Shown here: positions 27,991 to 42,900 of the stretch, piece after piece
Numbering within the stretch: the stretch's first letter is position 1
How the letters are laid out: each line of letters begins with the position of its first letter
Source: Rhodotorula mucilaginosa
Lineage: Eukaryota; Basidiomycota; Microbotryomycetes; Sporidiobolales; Sporidiobolaceae
Length of the DNA stretch: 64,000 nucleotides
Reading direction: 5' to 3'
Assembly (NCBI GenBank): GCA_034406715.1
Contig: CP137869.1
Location: forward strand, 310,001 to 374,000
The notes under the pieces: generated by a model
Told to the model about the DNA's origin: nothing
What the model saw: the letters and a program-made list of their open reading frames with translations, nothing else
Databases searched by the model: none
Program-made: the position numbers and the translations under genes

Positions 27991-28238
27991 GTCGATGAGA
28001 TGCTCCTGTCCTCGGATTCGGCTCTACGAAGCTGGTCGAGGTAACAAGTCGGTGGGCAAGAGTCGAGATGAGGTTTGGGTTGGTCTCGTTCCATCGCCTT
28101 TCGTAGCTTGATCCGGCTCATAGACTGCTTGAGACTCTACCGGAGTGTTATCCTAGTCCGGCCAGTCGCTCGAAACACCGCCCGAACGCCCGCTTTCACC
28201 GTCGACCTCGCTCAAGCACCTTTTTCACCTTCCCGGCG

Positions 28239-29254
28239 ATGGCGGGTCTCTTGCGGGCTTACAACTCGGCGCTGTGAGTCCAGATTAGTCGGCTCGATAT
28301 GATGCTTTACTGACTGTGCGTGCTACAGGGTCCGGCGGCCCTATGCGACCGGTATGGTCTCAGCCGGTGCGCTCTCGATTTCACCGAAAAATTCGGCTCA
28401 TGCGCATCCCCCTCAGCCGAAGCGCTTATTCCGGGTCCGCTTGCCTTGCAGCCGTCTTGTTCGGCGCCGGCGACGTTCTCGCGCAGCAGGGAATCGAGAA
28501 GAAGGGCGCGAATCATGATGTGAGTTCACAAGCAGTTATAGCGCACACTCGTTTTCGCGGGTCATGCCGCTGACCGTGCAGCCTGCGCCGATCAGATCAT
28601 GCGAACGGTCCGGCTATCCGCATACGGTGGTGCGTACAGTGACTCGTGCCGAGGGTGCACCTGTGTCGCGGCTGACGAGGCGACGGACTCTCTTACGTCT
28701 CGACAGGATTGATCTTTGCGCCTCTGATCACCCGCGTGTACGGCGGCATCGACCGGATCCGCTTCTCTTCCAAAGTCACCAGTAAGGAATCGAGAAAGCC
28801 GGGATCTTTCTTGCTTGCCAGAGAGCTTGTTTTGACGTCCACACTTGAACAACAGCCACGGTCGCCCGCGTCGCCGTCGACCAGTTTGTCCTGACGCCCT
28901 GCGTCCTCTCGCTCTTCTTCACGTGCCAGTCGCTGCTCGAGGGTAAAGGCTTCGGCGAGGCGAAGCGACGGATCGAGACGAGCTGGTGGCCGACCATCCA
29001 GCGCAACTGGTCGCTCTGGATTCCCGTCCAGGCCATCAACTTCTCGATCGTTCCCCTCCACTACCGCGTAAGTGATCTCGCCGTTCTCCTGCGGATGACG
29101 AACTGGACGACGCTGTACTGACGCATGTGCTTTGAAGCTCTTGGTTGTCAACTTTACGAGTCTCTTCTGGAACGCGTACCTCTCGTACGCGAACGCCCAG
29201 CAGGGCACTCCGGCCGAAGCCGCCATCAAGGACGTCATGGGCGAGGTCGCGTAA
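28239..29254 (+). CDS. SYM1: SYM1 / Mpv17-PMP22 family membrane protein
   Basis: Multi-exon gene. It starts MAGLLRAYNSALVRRPYATG, and after a short intron continues to LFGAGDVLAQQGIEKKG, the family hallmark. Later exons give FAPLITRVYGGIDRI, VDQFVLTPCVLSLFFTCQSL, ETSWWPTIQRNWSLWIPVQA and LLVVNFTSLFWNAYLSY, the conserved C-terminal half of the family. These are four-helix inner-membrane (mitochondrial) or peroxisomal proteins; yeast Sym1 supports growth under heat and ethanol stress. It is convergent with MTG2. Confidence 0.92.
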
Positions 29255-29470
29255 ATCTCCTCCTCAGCCTGTTCCTCTCATAGAACTGTCATAGAGTATT
29301 CGAGCGCCGGAAACGATCGACTTTGCAAAAGCTGCCAACCGCTTTCCCCTTTTTTTTTCTTCTTTCTTGCGCTCAGTTCCGGACAGTTCGCTGCAAAAGA
29401 TGTGCGTGTGTGGCTACATGTACTGCTACAACAACACCCGAGTCATGTGACAGAATGGATAGTCGGGGGA

Positions 29471-31665
29471 TCAAGTCTGGCTCCCGTTCTCCTCCTCGAG
29501 GTCGGCCTCCTCCTCCGCCGCTTCTCTCTCGGCCGCACGCGCCCGCTCCACTTTGACGGTCTCTGCAAGTCGCTTAACGAGCGCCGCGACATTCTCGCGC
29601 CGTTTGGCGCTGACGGGGACGACCCAGATCGAGTCGTCGTCCGGGTTCCGGAACCCGGCTTGGATCTCTTCGCGTTCGATCTCCCGCACGTACGACACCA
29701 AGTCGGCCAACCGGGCGCGACCTTCCTCGGGGCTGAGTTGGTGTTGTTGCTCCTCGACGACCGCTTCGTCCGACTCGGGGCTGGAGGGCGCCGCCGGAGG
29801 AGGAGGAGCGGGGGTAAACATGTCGGCCTTGTTGGCGATGACGCCCTTGATCCGCCCCACAAGCGCCCCCTCTTCAAGGCCTTTCGCGCGCGCATACTCT
29901 CTCAACTCTTTCCGCAAGCTCCGAATCGCCTCCTTCGGGTCCTGCGTCGAGGTTGCAGACCCCGACGAGAGGTCGACGACGTACACGAGCGCCGAACAGC
30001 GCTCAATGTGCCTCAGGAAGGCGTGCCCGAGTCCGACGTTCAACGACGAGTCGGCGACGAGGCCCGGGTTGTCTGTCATCGTGAACCGCATGACTTCGGT
30101 CCGCTCTGCTCCCCTCGTCGTCGTCGTCCCTCCCCCTCCTCCGAATTGCGCGCGCCGCTCCGCGCGGGAGAGGTGACGAGTCGCGGCCGAGTAGTATTCG
30201 GGCGAAGAGGGCGTGTCAGAAATTTCGGTGGAAGCGTCGCGGGTCGAGGCGGAGCGGGGACCGGAGAACGTCCCGTCGGACCAGAGGATGCAGGTGCCGT
30301 GATGAGGGTTCAGGGTCGTAAAGGCGTAGGAAGCGATCCGGGGCGTCGACGAGGTCAAGGCGCGCAAGAGAGTACTGCGCAACATGTGACAGTCAGGTCA
30401 GTTCAAAATTCGAGGGCAAAAGACACCCGGTAGGAGATGGGGGGGGGGGGGGGGCACCTCTTGCCAGCGTTGGGCAAGCCGACGAGGCCGACTTCGCCGA
30501 TCGATTTCACCTCGAGTTCGATCCGGATCGACTCGCCGCCGCCGCCACGGGTCGCATACTTGGGCGAGCGGTCTTCGTGACTGAGGAAGGAAGGGTTGCC
30601 GAGTCCCGGGTGGCCTCCGCGCGCGAGCAAGATGGGCGAGTCGAGCGGGGTCGGTTTCGACAAGTCGAGGTAGAGCGGCGGGTCCTCGTCCGCTCCCTCT
30701 TCCTCCCCGTTTGCTCTTCGTTTCCGACGTCGCTGCTTGCTGCCACGGCCGCGTTTCTTGGTTCCGGGCATGTCGATCTCGCGCTTCAAGAGCTGCGAGA
30801 GGAGTTGGTGCTCGGTTCGGAGGAAGTGCGGATGCCCTTCGAGTTCGGCGAGCGGGTACAGGACAAAGAGGGCCTTGCGCATCCGTTTCAGCGCCGCGAG
30901 CTTGTGTTCCTCGACCGGAACCTCGTCGACTTCTTGCCACCGTTCGACATCTTCCTCCGCGGTGCCAGCCCGTTCGGCTCGGTCTTTGCGCTTCTTCCAT
31001 GCGTTCCAGCGCGCGTCCCGTTTCTCTGCTTCGTCGAGTCGGATGCGGTTCACTTCGTACGCCCACTCGAGGTCGAGTCGGTCTTGCTCGTCGCGTTCGA
31101 GGTCCTCTTCGCTCTTGGTCTTGTCGGCGTTGTCCCTCTCCCGCACCTCACGGACAATGGTCCCGACAGGGACTCGCACGACGACGTCCTCGCCGCGTCT
31201 GCCCGCGAGCCAGGACCCCCCTCCGGGCATGCCAGCCCCGCCGCGGATGGTGCGCGGCAAGTGGGACAAGTTGCTGACGGTCGGGGTGGCGACGACATAG
31301 ACGGAGCCGCCTTGGCCGCCTGGCCCGCCCGAGGGAGGACCCTTTGCGACAAACTTTTCGCGGTGAAAGGCGACGCCGCCTGGGCCTCCCCGGCCCGAGA
31401 CGACGGTCAAGTTGAGCTGGTCGATAAAGTTGGATCCCTCCTGCAGGTGGGTGGTGGACGGGTCAGCTGGGATGTCTGGGGTGGCTATGGGTGAGCTGTG
31501 ACGCACTGCTCTTCGTTTCCAGTCAGCTTTGGCCTTTGCCTTTGGCGACGCGTGAGGTTGAGCGGTGGCAGCAGTCGAGGGGGCGGCGGTGGCAGGAGGG
31601 GCGAGGGTGGATGCGCAGCGTGAGCTCAAAGCGAGCCACGGTCTACTGCATGGCCGCAAGAGCAT
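29471..31665 (-). CDS. MTG2: Mitochondrial Obg-family ribosome-assembly GTPase MTG2
   Basis: The N-terminus (MLLRPCSRPWLALSSRCAST) is a presequence. The Gly-rich Obg fold has LTVVSGRGGPGGVAF, GPPSGGPGGQGGSVY and GGAGMPGGGSWLAGRRGED. The G domain carries VGLPNAGKSTLLRAL (G1, across an intron), TDNPGLVADSSLNVGLG (G3; Asn in place of the usual Thr) and IANKADM (G4). About 190 charged residues are inserted inside the Obg fold, and about 60 residues between G1 and G3. Introns: 31506-31441 is 66 nt, without a stop and in frame, so unspliced RNA would add 22 residues; 30457-30375 begins GTG and then a 16-C run. The protein likely matures the large mitoribosomal subunit. It is divergent from the cyt b5-ACAD gene (126 bp gap). 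Confidence 0.93.
30439..30454. repeat. G16 homopolymer at the MTG2 5' splice site
   Basis: Sixteen G on the + strand (C in the transcript), starting right after the GTG of the MTG2 intron donor at 30457-30455. Confidence 0.9.
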
Positions 31666-31791
31666 CTCCGCACTAGCCCTGCTGCGAGTGTCTCTGAGCG
31701 GGACAGCGCGAGTCAGTCGATCGCGAGGGCGAGACCTGTTCGAGGCGAGGCGGTGCTGCTCTCCCTTTCCCTCGTACAGCGCACAGCGAGG

Positions 31792-34582
31792 ATGGCAAAG
31801 GTAGCGAGAGCACTCAGACTAACATCAGACCGTCAACTCACACCCCGCTAACCCCGCAGGTCTACACCCTCGAGCAAGTCGCGCAGCACACCGACCCCGA
31901 CACCGGAGTCTGGCTCGTCATCGACAACCAAGTCTACGACGTGTGAGGAGCCGTATGTACAGCCTACTTGCAGTGCCGTGACTGACTCGCGCTCCTGCCC
32001 ATCCAGCACCGACTTTCTCTCCCACCACCCAGGTCTGCCCCGCTTTCACTTTCACATGTCACCCCGGAGGCCACTCCCCTAAGTACTCCGCGCGCTGACA
32101 CACACGTACACGCAGGTGGCAAGAAGGTCCTCCTCGCCCAGGCCGGCAAAGACGCGACCGAAAAGTTCTGGCAGTTCCACTCGAAACTCGTCCTCCAAGA
32201 GACGGCGAAACCTTACTGCATCGGACGCATCGGAGAGGGAGCCAACGCCGACGGTGTCGACTTTGAGGACGCCGTCATTCACAAGATCGAAGACGACGAC
32301 GGCGCAGTCTCTGCCGAGAACGATGCCGCCGAACAAGGCGACGAGCCCGAGGATTCCTCTTACTTCGGCGGTGCGTCTCTGCAGCGGCCCTCCCTCCCCC
32401 CCCTCCCTCGCTCTCGCAAGCAAGAGCGCTGACTGCGGCCCGCCCGTCACCCCACCAAATCCACGTAACAGACCTCGTTCCGTTCGGTGACCCGCAGTGG
32501 TACCAAGACTGGGCCTCGCCCTACTACAACGATTCGCACCGCAAAGTCCGCGCCGCCCTCCGCAAGTTCACCGACACGTACCTCACCCCGAACGCCCTCG
32601 CGTGGGACCAAGCGAAACAGATCCCCCCTGAAGAGTACAAGCGGATCGCCGATGCTGGGATCTTGGCCGGCGTCGCGGCGGGGTCGACGGGATGGCCGTC
32701 CGAATACGCAAAGGGGATTCCGGTCCCGGGGGGGATCAAGCCCGAAGAGTGGGACGCGTTCCACAACCTCATCGTGATCGAGTGAGTGTCTCTCTTGCGC
32801 GCATCCTTCTTTGTGCAGGAGGGTGGAAGACGGATGGTCCTGATGGACTGGACTGACCCAACCCCCCCCCTTTTTGGCGCCCGCGGCGAAAAGTGAGCTC
32901 TCTCGCTGCGGCAGCGGCGGGATCCTGTACGGCCTCCTCGGCGGTTTCGGCATCAGCGTCGGTCCGATCCTCCATTTCGGCTCGGACGAACTCCGGAAGC
33001 GGATCGTGCCCGCCCTCCTTCGCGGGGAGAAACGCTCCTGCCTCGCGATTACGGAACCCGAGGGGGGTTCGGACGTCGCCAACATTGTGACCGAGGCCAA
33101 GAAGACTGAGGACGGCAAGCACTACATCGTCAACGGGTGCGTTCGTCGTCGTCGGTTGTCGTTTCTTCTTTCCAGCGGGGGGCGGGGGGCACACACCGGT
33201 CGCCCTCAAAACTGCTACTGACATGTCTATGGGCCTTAAGGGTGAAGAAGTGGATAACGGGCGGTGTAAATTCCGACTACTTTGTCACGGCGGTCCGTAC
33301 CGGCGGCAAAGGCATGGGCGGGATCTCGCTCGTCGTCGTCGAGCGCACCGAGGGGCTCTCGACGCGCCAGATGGACTGCATGGGCGTCTGGGCGAGCGGG
33401 ACCACCTACGTCACGTACGAGGACGTGCGCGTCCCGGTCGAGAACGTCCTCGGGCGCGAGAACAAAGGGTTCCCGGTCATCATGGCCAACTTCAATGGCG
33501 AACGGGCCGGGATCGCGATTCAGGCGAACCGGTTCGCGCGCGTTTGCCTCGAGGAGAGCATGAGTGAGTTGTTGTGTGCATCACCATCGTGTCGAACTGC
33601 TTCACCGGACACTGATTCGCGAGAACGAACATTCCTCCAGAATACGCCAACAAGCGCAAGACGTTTGGCAAGAAACTGATTGACCACCCCGTCATTCGCG
33701 CAAAGGTGAGCTCCCTTGCGGCCCCTCCTGGCTACAGTGACTGACTTCATGTCCACGTTGTTACCCCACCTGCGGCGCAGCTGGCCTCCATGTCGCAGAA
33801 GGTCGAAGCGACCCACGCCTGGCTCGAATCGAGTGGGCTACTTTCTCTCTCACTCGCTCTCGCTATACGTCACGACTTCATGATCACTGACACGGAGCTA
33901 CCCTACCTCAACAGTTGTCTACCAGACTACTAAGTTTGACGCCGACACGATCACGTTCCGTGGTGGAGGACAAATGGCTCTCCTGAAAGCGGCCGCCACC
34001 GGTAGGTCGTCTCCTCTCCTCTCCTCCCCTCTCTGCGCATCTTGTTTCTTCTCCGGAGAAGCGTCCGAGAAAGGTTTCCAGTTTTCTCACCATGACCGGT
34101 TCTTCTCTCCTTTCAACTCCACCCACCGCCACCGCCAGAAACTTTCGAGTTCTGCGCGCGCGAGGCGTGCCAGATCTTTGGTGGACTCGCTTACTCTCGT
34201 GGCGGACAAGGCGAAAAGATTGAACGCCTCTACCGCGACGCCAAGGCGTACAGGTGCGTCCGCGTTTCCCCCTCCCCCTCCTTCTTCTCGGTAAGGGGTC
34301 GATCCTCCAATGATGTTCAGTTTCTTCAATTGCCATCACGCAGCATCCCGGGCGGAAGCTTTGAGATCATGTTCGTCCTCGCGCGCTTTTCCCCTCTGGT
34401 TGTGGCTCACTGCAAGGCGGTCCACTGACCCGCTCGCGTCCGTCTTCCACAGGCAAGACCTCGGAATTCGCCAGAGCGTCAAGATTGCCGAGATTATGGG
34501 GTACGTCGAAGAGCGGGAGCTTATGAACTTGTGCTGAGAATGCTGACTTGGCTCGACATTGACAAACAGGGCCAAGCTCTGA
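31792..34582 (+). CDS. Cytochrome b5 domain-acyl-CoA dehydrogenase fusion
   Basis: Exon-rich gene; exon 1 is only ATG GCA AAG. The N-terminal ~90 residues are a cytochrome b5 fold: VYTLEQVAQHTDPDTGVWLV, DFLSHHPGGKKVLL (first heme His) and FWQFHSKLVL (second). An acidic linker leads to a full acyl-CoA dehydrogenase: FTDTYLTPNALAWDQ, CLAITEPEGGSDVANI (FAD/substrate loop), KKWITGGVNSDYFVTAVRTG, FPVIMANFNGERAGIAIQAN, RKTFGKKLIDHPVIRAKLA and CQIFGGLAYSRGGQGEKIER. It ends with EIMGAKL. The usual catalytic Glu of the EGT motif reads IPGGSFEIM here, so the base may be placed differently. This fusion architecture is known in fungi; the acyl substrate is unknown. Confidence 0.92.
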
Positions 34583-35111
34583 GGCGATCGACGCCCGCGC
34601 GACGCCATCGCCTATCGCTTTTCAAGTCAATCTGTACCTCCCTTTCTTTCCCTTTCCTGTTGCCGTACATGTTTCCGATTTGTAGCCCTCATCCGTACCT
34701 TATCCCCCATTCCAGTGTGCCTTCCACTTCCGCCCGGCCCCTCTCATCTATCATCAAGCCGTGATCTTCCTGCTATTCTTCGATATTTCAGTACAAGTTG
34801 GGGAGCTATGGGAGGCGGGAGCAGGCTAAGTAACACTAAAAATGGAAGGAGGGGGTGAGTGGAGTGTAAGAAGGAGAGGGTGGGAAGAATCGCGCGCGAG
34901 AGCGAAGAAGTCTAGCAAAGCAGAGGGGAGGGGGAGCTGCGGGGACGAGGTGGAGCGCTTTTGAAAAGGAAGAGAAGAAGGACGACATGCTGATGCGAGC
35001 GGAGAGAGTGGGGGGGTGATAACGAATGCGATCAAGAGAGACACAAGAAAGGAGAAGAGAGCGACGACGAAAAGTGGGTATCAATCAACGCGAAAAACGC
35101 GAAAGACTGGT
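34583..35111. other. Convergent 3' flanks, strand-biased purine tract
   Basis: There is no gene here. The left part is pyrimidine-rich. From about 34840 to 35110 the + strand is strongly purine-rich, so the SSC1 3' untranslated region (minus strand) would be a CU-rich RNA about 250 nt long. Confidence 0.55.
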
Positions 35112-37700
<2,589 letters not shown>

Positions 37701-37970
37701 GGCTATGAGGTGCTGGAGACTGGGCACGGGATGTACAGTGCAGCGAGTGCAACGCGAGACAAGAGCGTGGCGGGCGGCGACTTGGCCATGCTCAGTTTCG
37801 CGCGCGCTGCCGGAGAAGCGCGGCTTTTCGCCCGAATCGGATCGAACGCACTCTCTCGCGTTCCATCAGCCTCACACCGCCAACACCCGGCACTCTTTCG
37901 CGCGTCCAAGCCAGTCTCATGCAACATGCTGTAGAGACCACCGAGAACTACGAGCAAGAATACTCCGGCG

Positions 37971-39715
37971 TTAGGCGCCCTCCTCCTCGCCGGTTCCGCT
38001 TTCACCCGCCGAGTCCACGCCACCGTCGACGACTTCTTCCTCTTCCTCGTCTTCGCTCGGGGGCGTAGGCATGATCATCTGCACGGACGCGAGAGAGAGC
38101 AATGTACCATCTCAGTAGTTGGCCTTCCGTCTGGATCCGGTTGCGTGCCGAAAACGCGTGCGCGGCCTCGGAAAAGCAGAGAGAGGATTCAGGCGCACCT
38201 CGTTCAGCAGGTGCACAAACGGGACTGCAACTTCCATCGCCTTCTTGATCGTTTGCAAAAAGTCTTCAGACAAGACCTGTTCGTCGGTGAACTTGGTCTC
38301 GATAGCAAAAGAGCGGCACCTGCGCCACCGCAGAGAAGATTCTCCCGTCTCAGCCACAAGAGCCGAGAGGACACACACACGCTGCGCACGTAGAACTCAC
38401 TTGAGCAAGTCGATATCCTTGTGCGTCTTGTCGACCCCGGGCAGTTTCGGCGCATTCTTGAGCTGGTCCGAATGGCCAAAGATGCTCGTCCGCTTCCCGT
38501 CCATCCTCGGCTTGTCGGACCCGTACAGCTCGACAAAGTCGGGCGCCGCGAGCACCTTGCGGAGCGGAGCCGGGTCGCGCAGGATTTCGTCCCGGATCGC
38601 CTTGAGCTCATTTGTGCCGGGAGACCAGGTCCCGCATGCGAGGAACGAGCGGCCCTGCGGAGCGATCTGCAGGTAGTAGCCCGCGAATGGACCTTTACGG
38701 CCGGTGCGCGAATGGTTCGCGCAAAAGTAGGTCTTGTAGGGTGTCTTGTCCTTGCTGACTGTGGGTAGCAATGCGACCGATGGTCTCAGTGGTAGCTCGT
38801 CGTGTGGGAGCCGCGCATCAAAGACGCACAGCGAACGTCGCGGTAAATCCAGTGCACGACATCCTTTGCGGGAAGGTGCGGCAGTTGCCAGTCCGCTTCC
38901 GAGGCGAGCGGGATCCACGCTTTGATGAACGTGTTGAAATTGAGCAGCGCGTGTCTGCGGGTGGCAAGCCCAAACGAGTCAGTGCTGTCCTCCTTCGGCT
39001 TGGGAGACCCGCCGAGGTGCTAGACTTACCTGTACTCGGCATCTGTAGGGAAGCAATCGCCGAGATCAATGACTGTCATCCATATGAGCGGGGTGGCTGA
39101 ACGTACCGCGGGCCTTGAACCACTCTCTCTCGTTGTTCTTGACTAGCCGGGCGAGAAAGTCAAGCGTGGTCGGAAGGATTATCGGGGTCTCGGCTGTATT
39201 ACACTTGCGGGCGTCAATAAGTGCGCAGTGAGGGTCAGCACGGCGCGAGAGCACCGAAACTGACCGTTCTCTTTCGGCGCCGGCATCTTTTTCTGCACGT
39301 CCCGGACGACCCTCGTCTTGACGCCTCCGTCCGACTCGTCGCTGTCAAAGTCATGGTCGTCCTCGTCGTCGCTGACGGCGCTCGCGGCGTACTCAGACTC
39401 GTCGTCTTGGTCCGATCCGCTGCTGTCCTTGGTGGATTTGCGCCCTTTGCCCTGCGCCTTGCCCTTGACCGCTTTGGACTTTGCCTTGGTCCCGTTCGAC
39501 TTGTTTACGCTCTTCTTCGGCGTTGCCTTGACCGCCTTCTTCTTCTTGGGTTTCACGTCCTCGTCGCTGTCCGAGAGGGCAGCGTCCTGCTCCCCACCTG
39601 AAGTACCTGCGTCACTCTCTGAATCGGCGACCTTGACCGCCTTGCGAGCCTTTTTGGCGGGCGGGGCTGCGCCCGTCGATTTCCGTTTGGCTTTGGAAGC
39701 AGTAGCTGCGGGCAT
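37971..39715 (-). CDS. DUF2461 (TIGR02453) family protein
   Basis: Spliced gene. The first ~150 residues (MPAATASKAKRKSTGAAPP onward) are Lys-rich and acidic low complexity, probably nuclear. The DUF2461 domain follows: TTLDFLARLVKNNEREWFKA, DAEYRHALLNFNTFIKAWIP, YRDVRFSKDKTPYKTYFC and GPFAGYYLQIAPQGRSFLA. The last exon is Met-rich and then acidic, ending GEEEGA. The function of the domain is unknown; it occurs in bacteria and fungi. An in-frame ATG at 39913 would add 66 residues but lies only 85 bp from the divergent UTP22 start. I therefore prefer 39715, with low certainty. Confidence 0.85.
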
Positions 39716-39997
39716 CGCAGGCGCGTGCTGCTCGTCAAAGGCGGAAGGCCGACGTTTGACATCTCGCACGAAGTCGTCACGACCGATCCAGAAAAATGCC
39801 GTTTGTCGCGTCCCTGTGCTTGGGGAACCAGTACCAAATACAATGACAGTAGTACCATCCATATCTGACCACGCTCTAGTCTCTGCAAGGGGAGTCTGAT
39901 TTACCGCCGACATGTCAACTTGTTGCTGAGCTCTGAGGCGAAGGCGCTGACCAGACTCATCGACGTCTCGAAGTCACACGCTCCGTGGCAGACGAGG

Positions 39998-42900
39998 ATG
40001 GCAGTGACTACAAAGCGTGCAGCTTTCTCTGCACCTGCGCGTGGTGCGCCCGTCAAGAGGGCGCGCGCTGCTCGAGCTGCCGCACCGCCTGCTTCAGCAT
40101 CCGGATCCGACCTCGAATCAACCCACGATGACGATGACGATGACGAGGAGGACGAGAGTCTAGGCAGTGGCTTTGAAGATCTCGAAGCGGATGAAGCCGG
40201 TAGCAGCGAGGACGAGTTTGCAGCAGATCAAGGGGTTGCACCATTGCAAGACAGCGACGACGACGACGAGCAGATGATTGGCGACGACGGCGAGGACCTC
40301 TACGCCAACTTGGACAACGACGATGAGGAGGATGAGGATGACAGCGACGCATCCGAAGACGTCGACGACCTCGAAGCGGGCGAAGCCGCTGCAGAGGACG
40401 ACGACGGCGGCGGATGGGAAACGGTGGGAACAGCCCCTTCTGCGCCGCTCATCGCCCCGGCTGCCGAACTCGAAAAGCGGAAAAAGGCCAAGGTCCCGAA
40501 ACTCTCGGCGGCCGAGATCCGCGCTCTCGCCTTTGCAGAGTTGACCGCCTCGCCCATCTCCAACGTGCTCGCAACTCGCGTCGCCGCCCTCTTGGACCCT
40601 CTCACGCCTCCCGCTCCGTCCAGCTCGCCCGTGCAACCCGTGCTCAAGGACCTGCATGCGGCGCTCACCACCCTGCCGAAGCAGAAGCCCGTTTCGCTCG
40701 AAGCGCTCCGCAAGAAAGGGCGCATCTGCCCCAAGACGGAAGGGTCCGAGGGCAAATGGGCCAAGCTCGAACTCGCATGGGAAGCTCCACAGAGCGAGGA
40801 TATCCGAGTCGTCGGTAACTGGGTCTGGGGAGGAGCGATCAAGGACAAGGGCGAGTACGTTGTCGATCTCGCAATCACGATGCCTTCTGTACGTTCTCCT
40901 TTTCCTTTTCCAACTGGCTTGTTTTCGTCACGCTGCGACCCGCTCGCTGACAGCTGTCGCACACACAGACTCTCTTGCAGCCGAAGGACTTTCTCGCGCC
41001 CCGCTGGTCCGCCAAATCCACCCACTACCTCGTCATGCTCGCTCATCACCTCCCTGCCAGTCTCGGCCCCGTCTCGCTTTCGTACGCCCCGCTGGCGCAG
41101 GGTTACGTGCTCGAAATTCGAAGCGCTTCGCCCAAGGGAGAGACCAAAGTCGGTCTCAGCAAGGCGAAAGGGGCCGTGATCCGGATCCGCATCGCCGCGC
41201 CCGACAATGTCTTCCCTGATTCCAAGACTGCGCCGACCTCGAACCTCGCGCGGCCGCCTTCGCTGTCGTCCGCTCTCGAGGGCAACAATCCGCAAGTCGA
41301 CCCGAGCTCTCTCCCGCCCACGCCGTTGCACTCGACCGCGTTGCATCTCGCTTCTCTCTCCCTCCTCACCTCGCATCTGCGCTATCACCACTCGCTCTCG
41401 ACTGCCTACCCCGCGTATACTTCTTCCGTCCGTCTCCTCCAGGCGTGGGCGACTCGACGAGGTTACGCCGCCTCGCTCGGCTTCACCTCTGACTGGTGGG
41501 CGTGGTGTGTGGCGCGAAGCCTCAATGCCGGAGGCAAAGTCGTCGGAGGTGACACGGCCAGTCTCGCTGCTGGCGGAGAAGGTTGGGCCGGTTGGCGGAA
41601 AGCGATCGAGTGGCTTTCGATGGCAAACTGGACGGAGGGGATCTGGTTCAAGTCGTCAGACGAAAAGGTGCGTCGGCGTATGACCTTTCTCGCGTTCCCC
41701 GTAAAACGTGCTCACAACGATATCTTTCACGACCCGTAGTACTCGAAGGAACAGTTCAAGCGTGCTTTCGCCGGCAAGCCGCTCTTTGTCGACCCGACTG
41801 GAACGGTCAACCTCGCCGCGGGAATCGAGCTTTCCACGCTGGAAATGGTGTGTCCGGAGTATTTCAGGCGCATGTAAGGCCCCAATGCTGACTTCTGAGC
41901 GGCTGTCCAGCTCAAGCACGACGCGCGAGAAGCCATCTCCGTCTTGCTCGCTGGCATCGAAGACGAGCGCAAGTTCGAGTCGGCCTTCCATCGTGAGGTG
42001 CAGCCGACCGAGCGCTTCGACAACTTCGTCCGGTACGCGGACTCGCACATTGATCTCAATCTTCGTTTCCGGAGCTGATCGTCATCTGGGCAAATAGGAT
42101 CACGCTCCCGGCAGAGCCCAAAGTCGATGCCGACGCGGCCGTCGACTTTGCCGATCCCTTTGCGTACCTCACCGCGTCTGTTTGCGCTACCCTGAAGCGC
42201 GCTCTCGGATCAAGGGTGCGGAATTTCTCCGTCACCGCTTCGCCCGTCGAGCCGCTACCGGTCGCCGGTAGCACGAAACGGCCCAGCACGCGCACGCTCT
42301 TCGTCGGCTTCGTGCTCGACCCCGTCGAGTCACTGCGACTCGTCGACCAGGGTCCGTCTGCCGAGGACGAGGACGCTTGTGCCGACTTCCGCGCCTTCTG
42401 GGGTGCCAAATCCGAGCTGCGGCGCTTCCAAGACGGCGCCATCGTCGAGAGTGTTGTCTGGGACGAGGTCAGCCCCGTCGGCCTCGGTCAGCAGCGTTCG
42501 ACCATCGTTCGCCGGATCGTCGAACACATCCTGCAAGAACGGCACGGCGTCCCCTCGGCCAACATCGACTTTTTCGCCGGCGCCTTCGACCACCTCCTCG
42601 TCGAGCCCGAGGCCTTGCGGCGCTCTCTCTACCTCGAAGACTCGGTCGTCAACGGCAAAGGGTTCACCAACGTCGTGACGGCGTTCGACGATCTTGCCAA
42701 GGAGATCAAGGATCTTCCCGAGTTGCCGCTCTCAGTCTCGGCCGTCCAGCCCTGCTCGCCTTCACTGCGGTACTCTTCGACCTTTGTTCCTTCGCCCCGT
42801 CGGCTCAAAGACTATGCGCGACTTCCGCTATCGACAAAGTATTTCGACGCGCACGATATCCTCCTTACCTTTGAAGGCTCTGGCAGGTGGCCGGACGACC

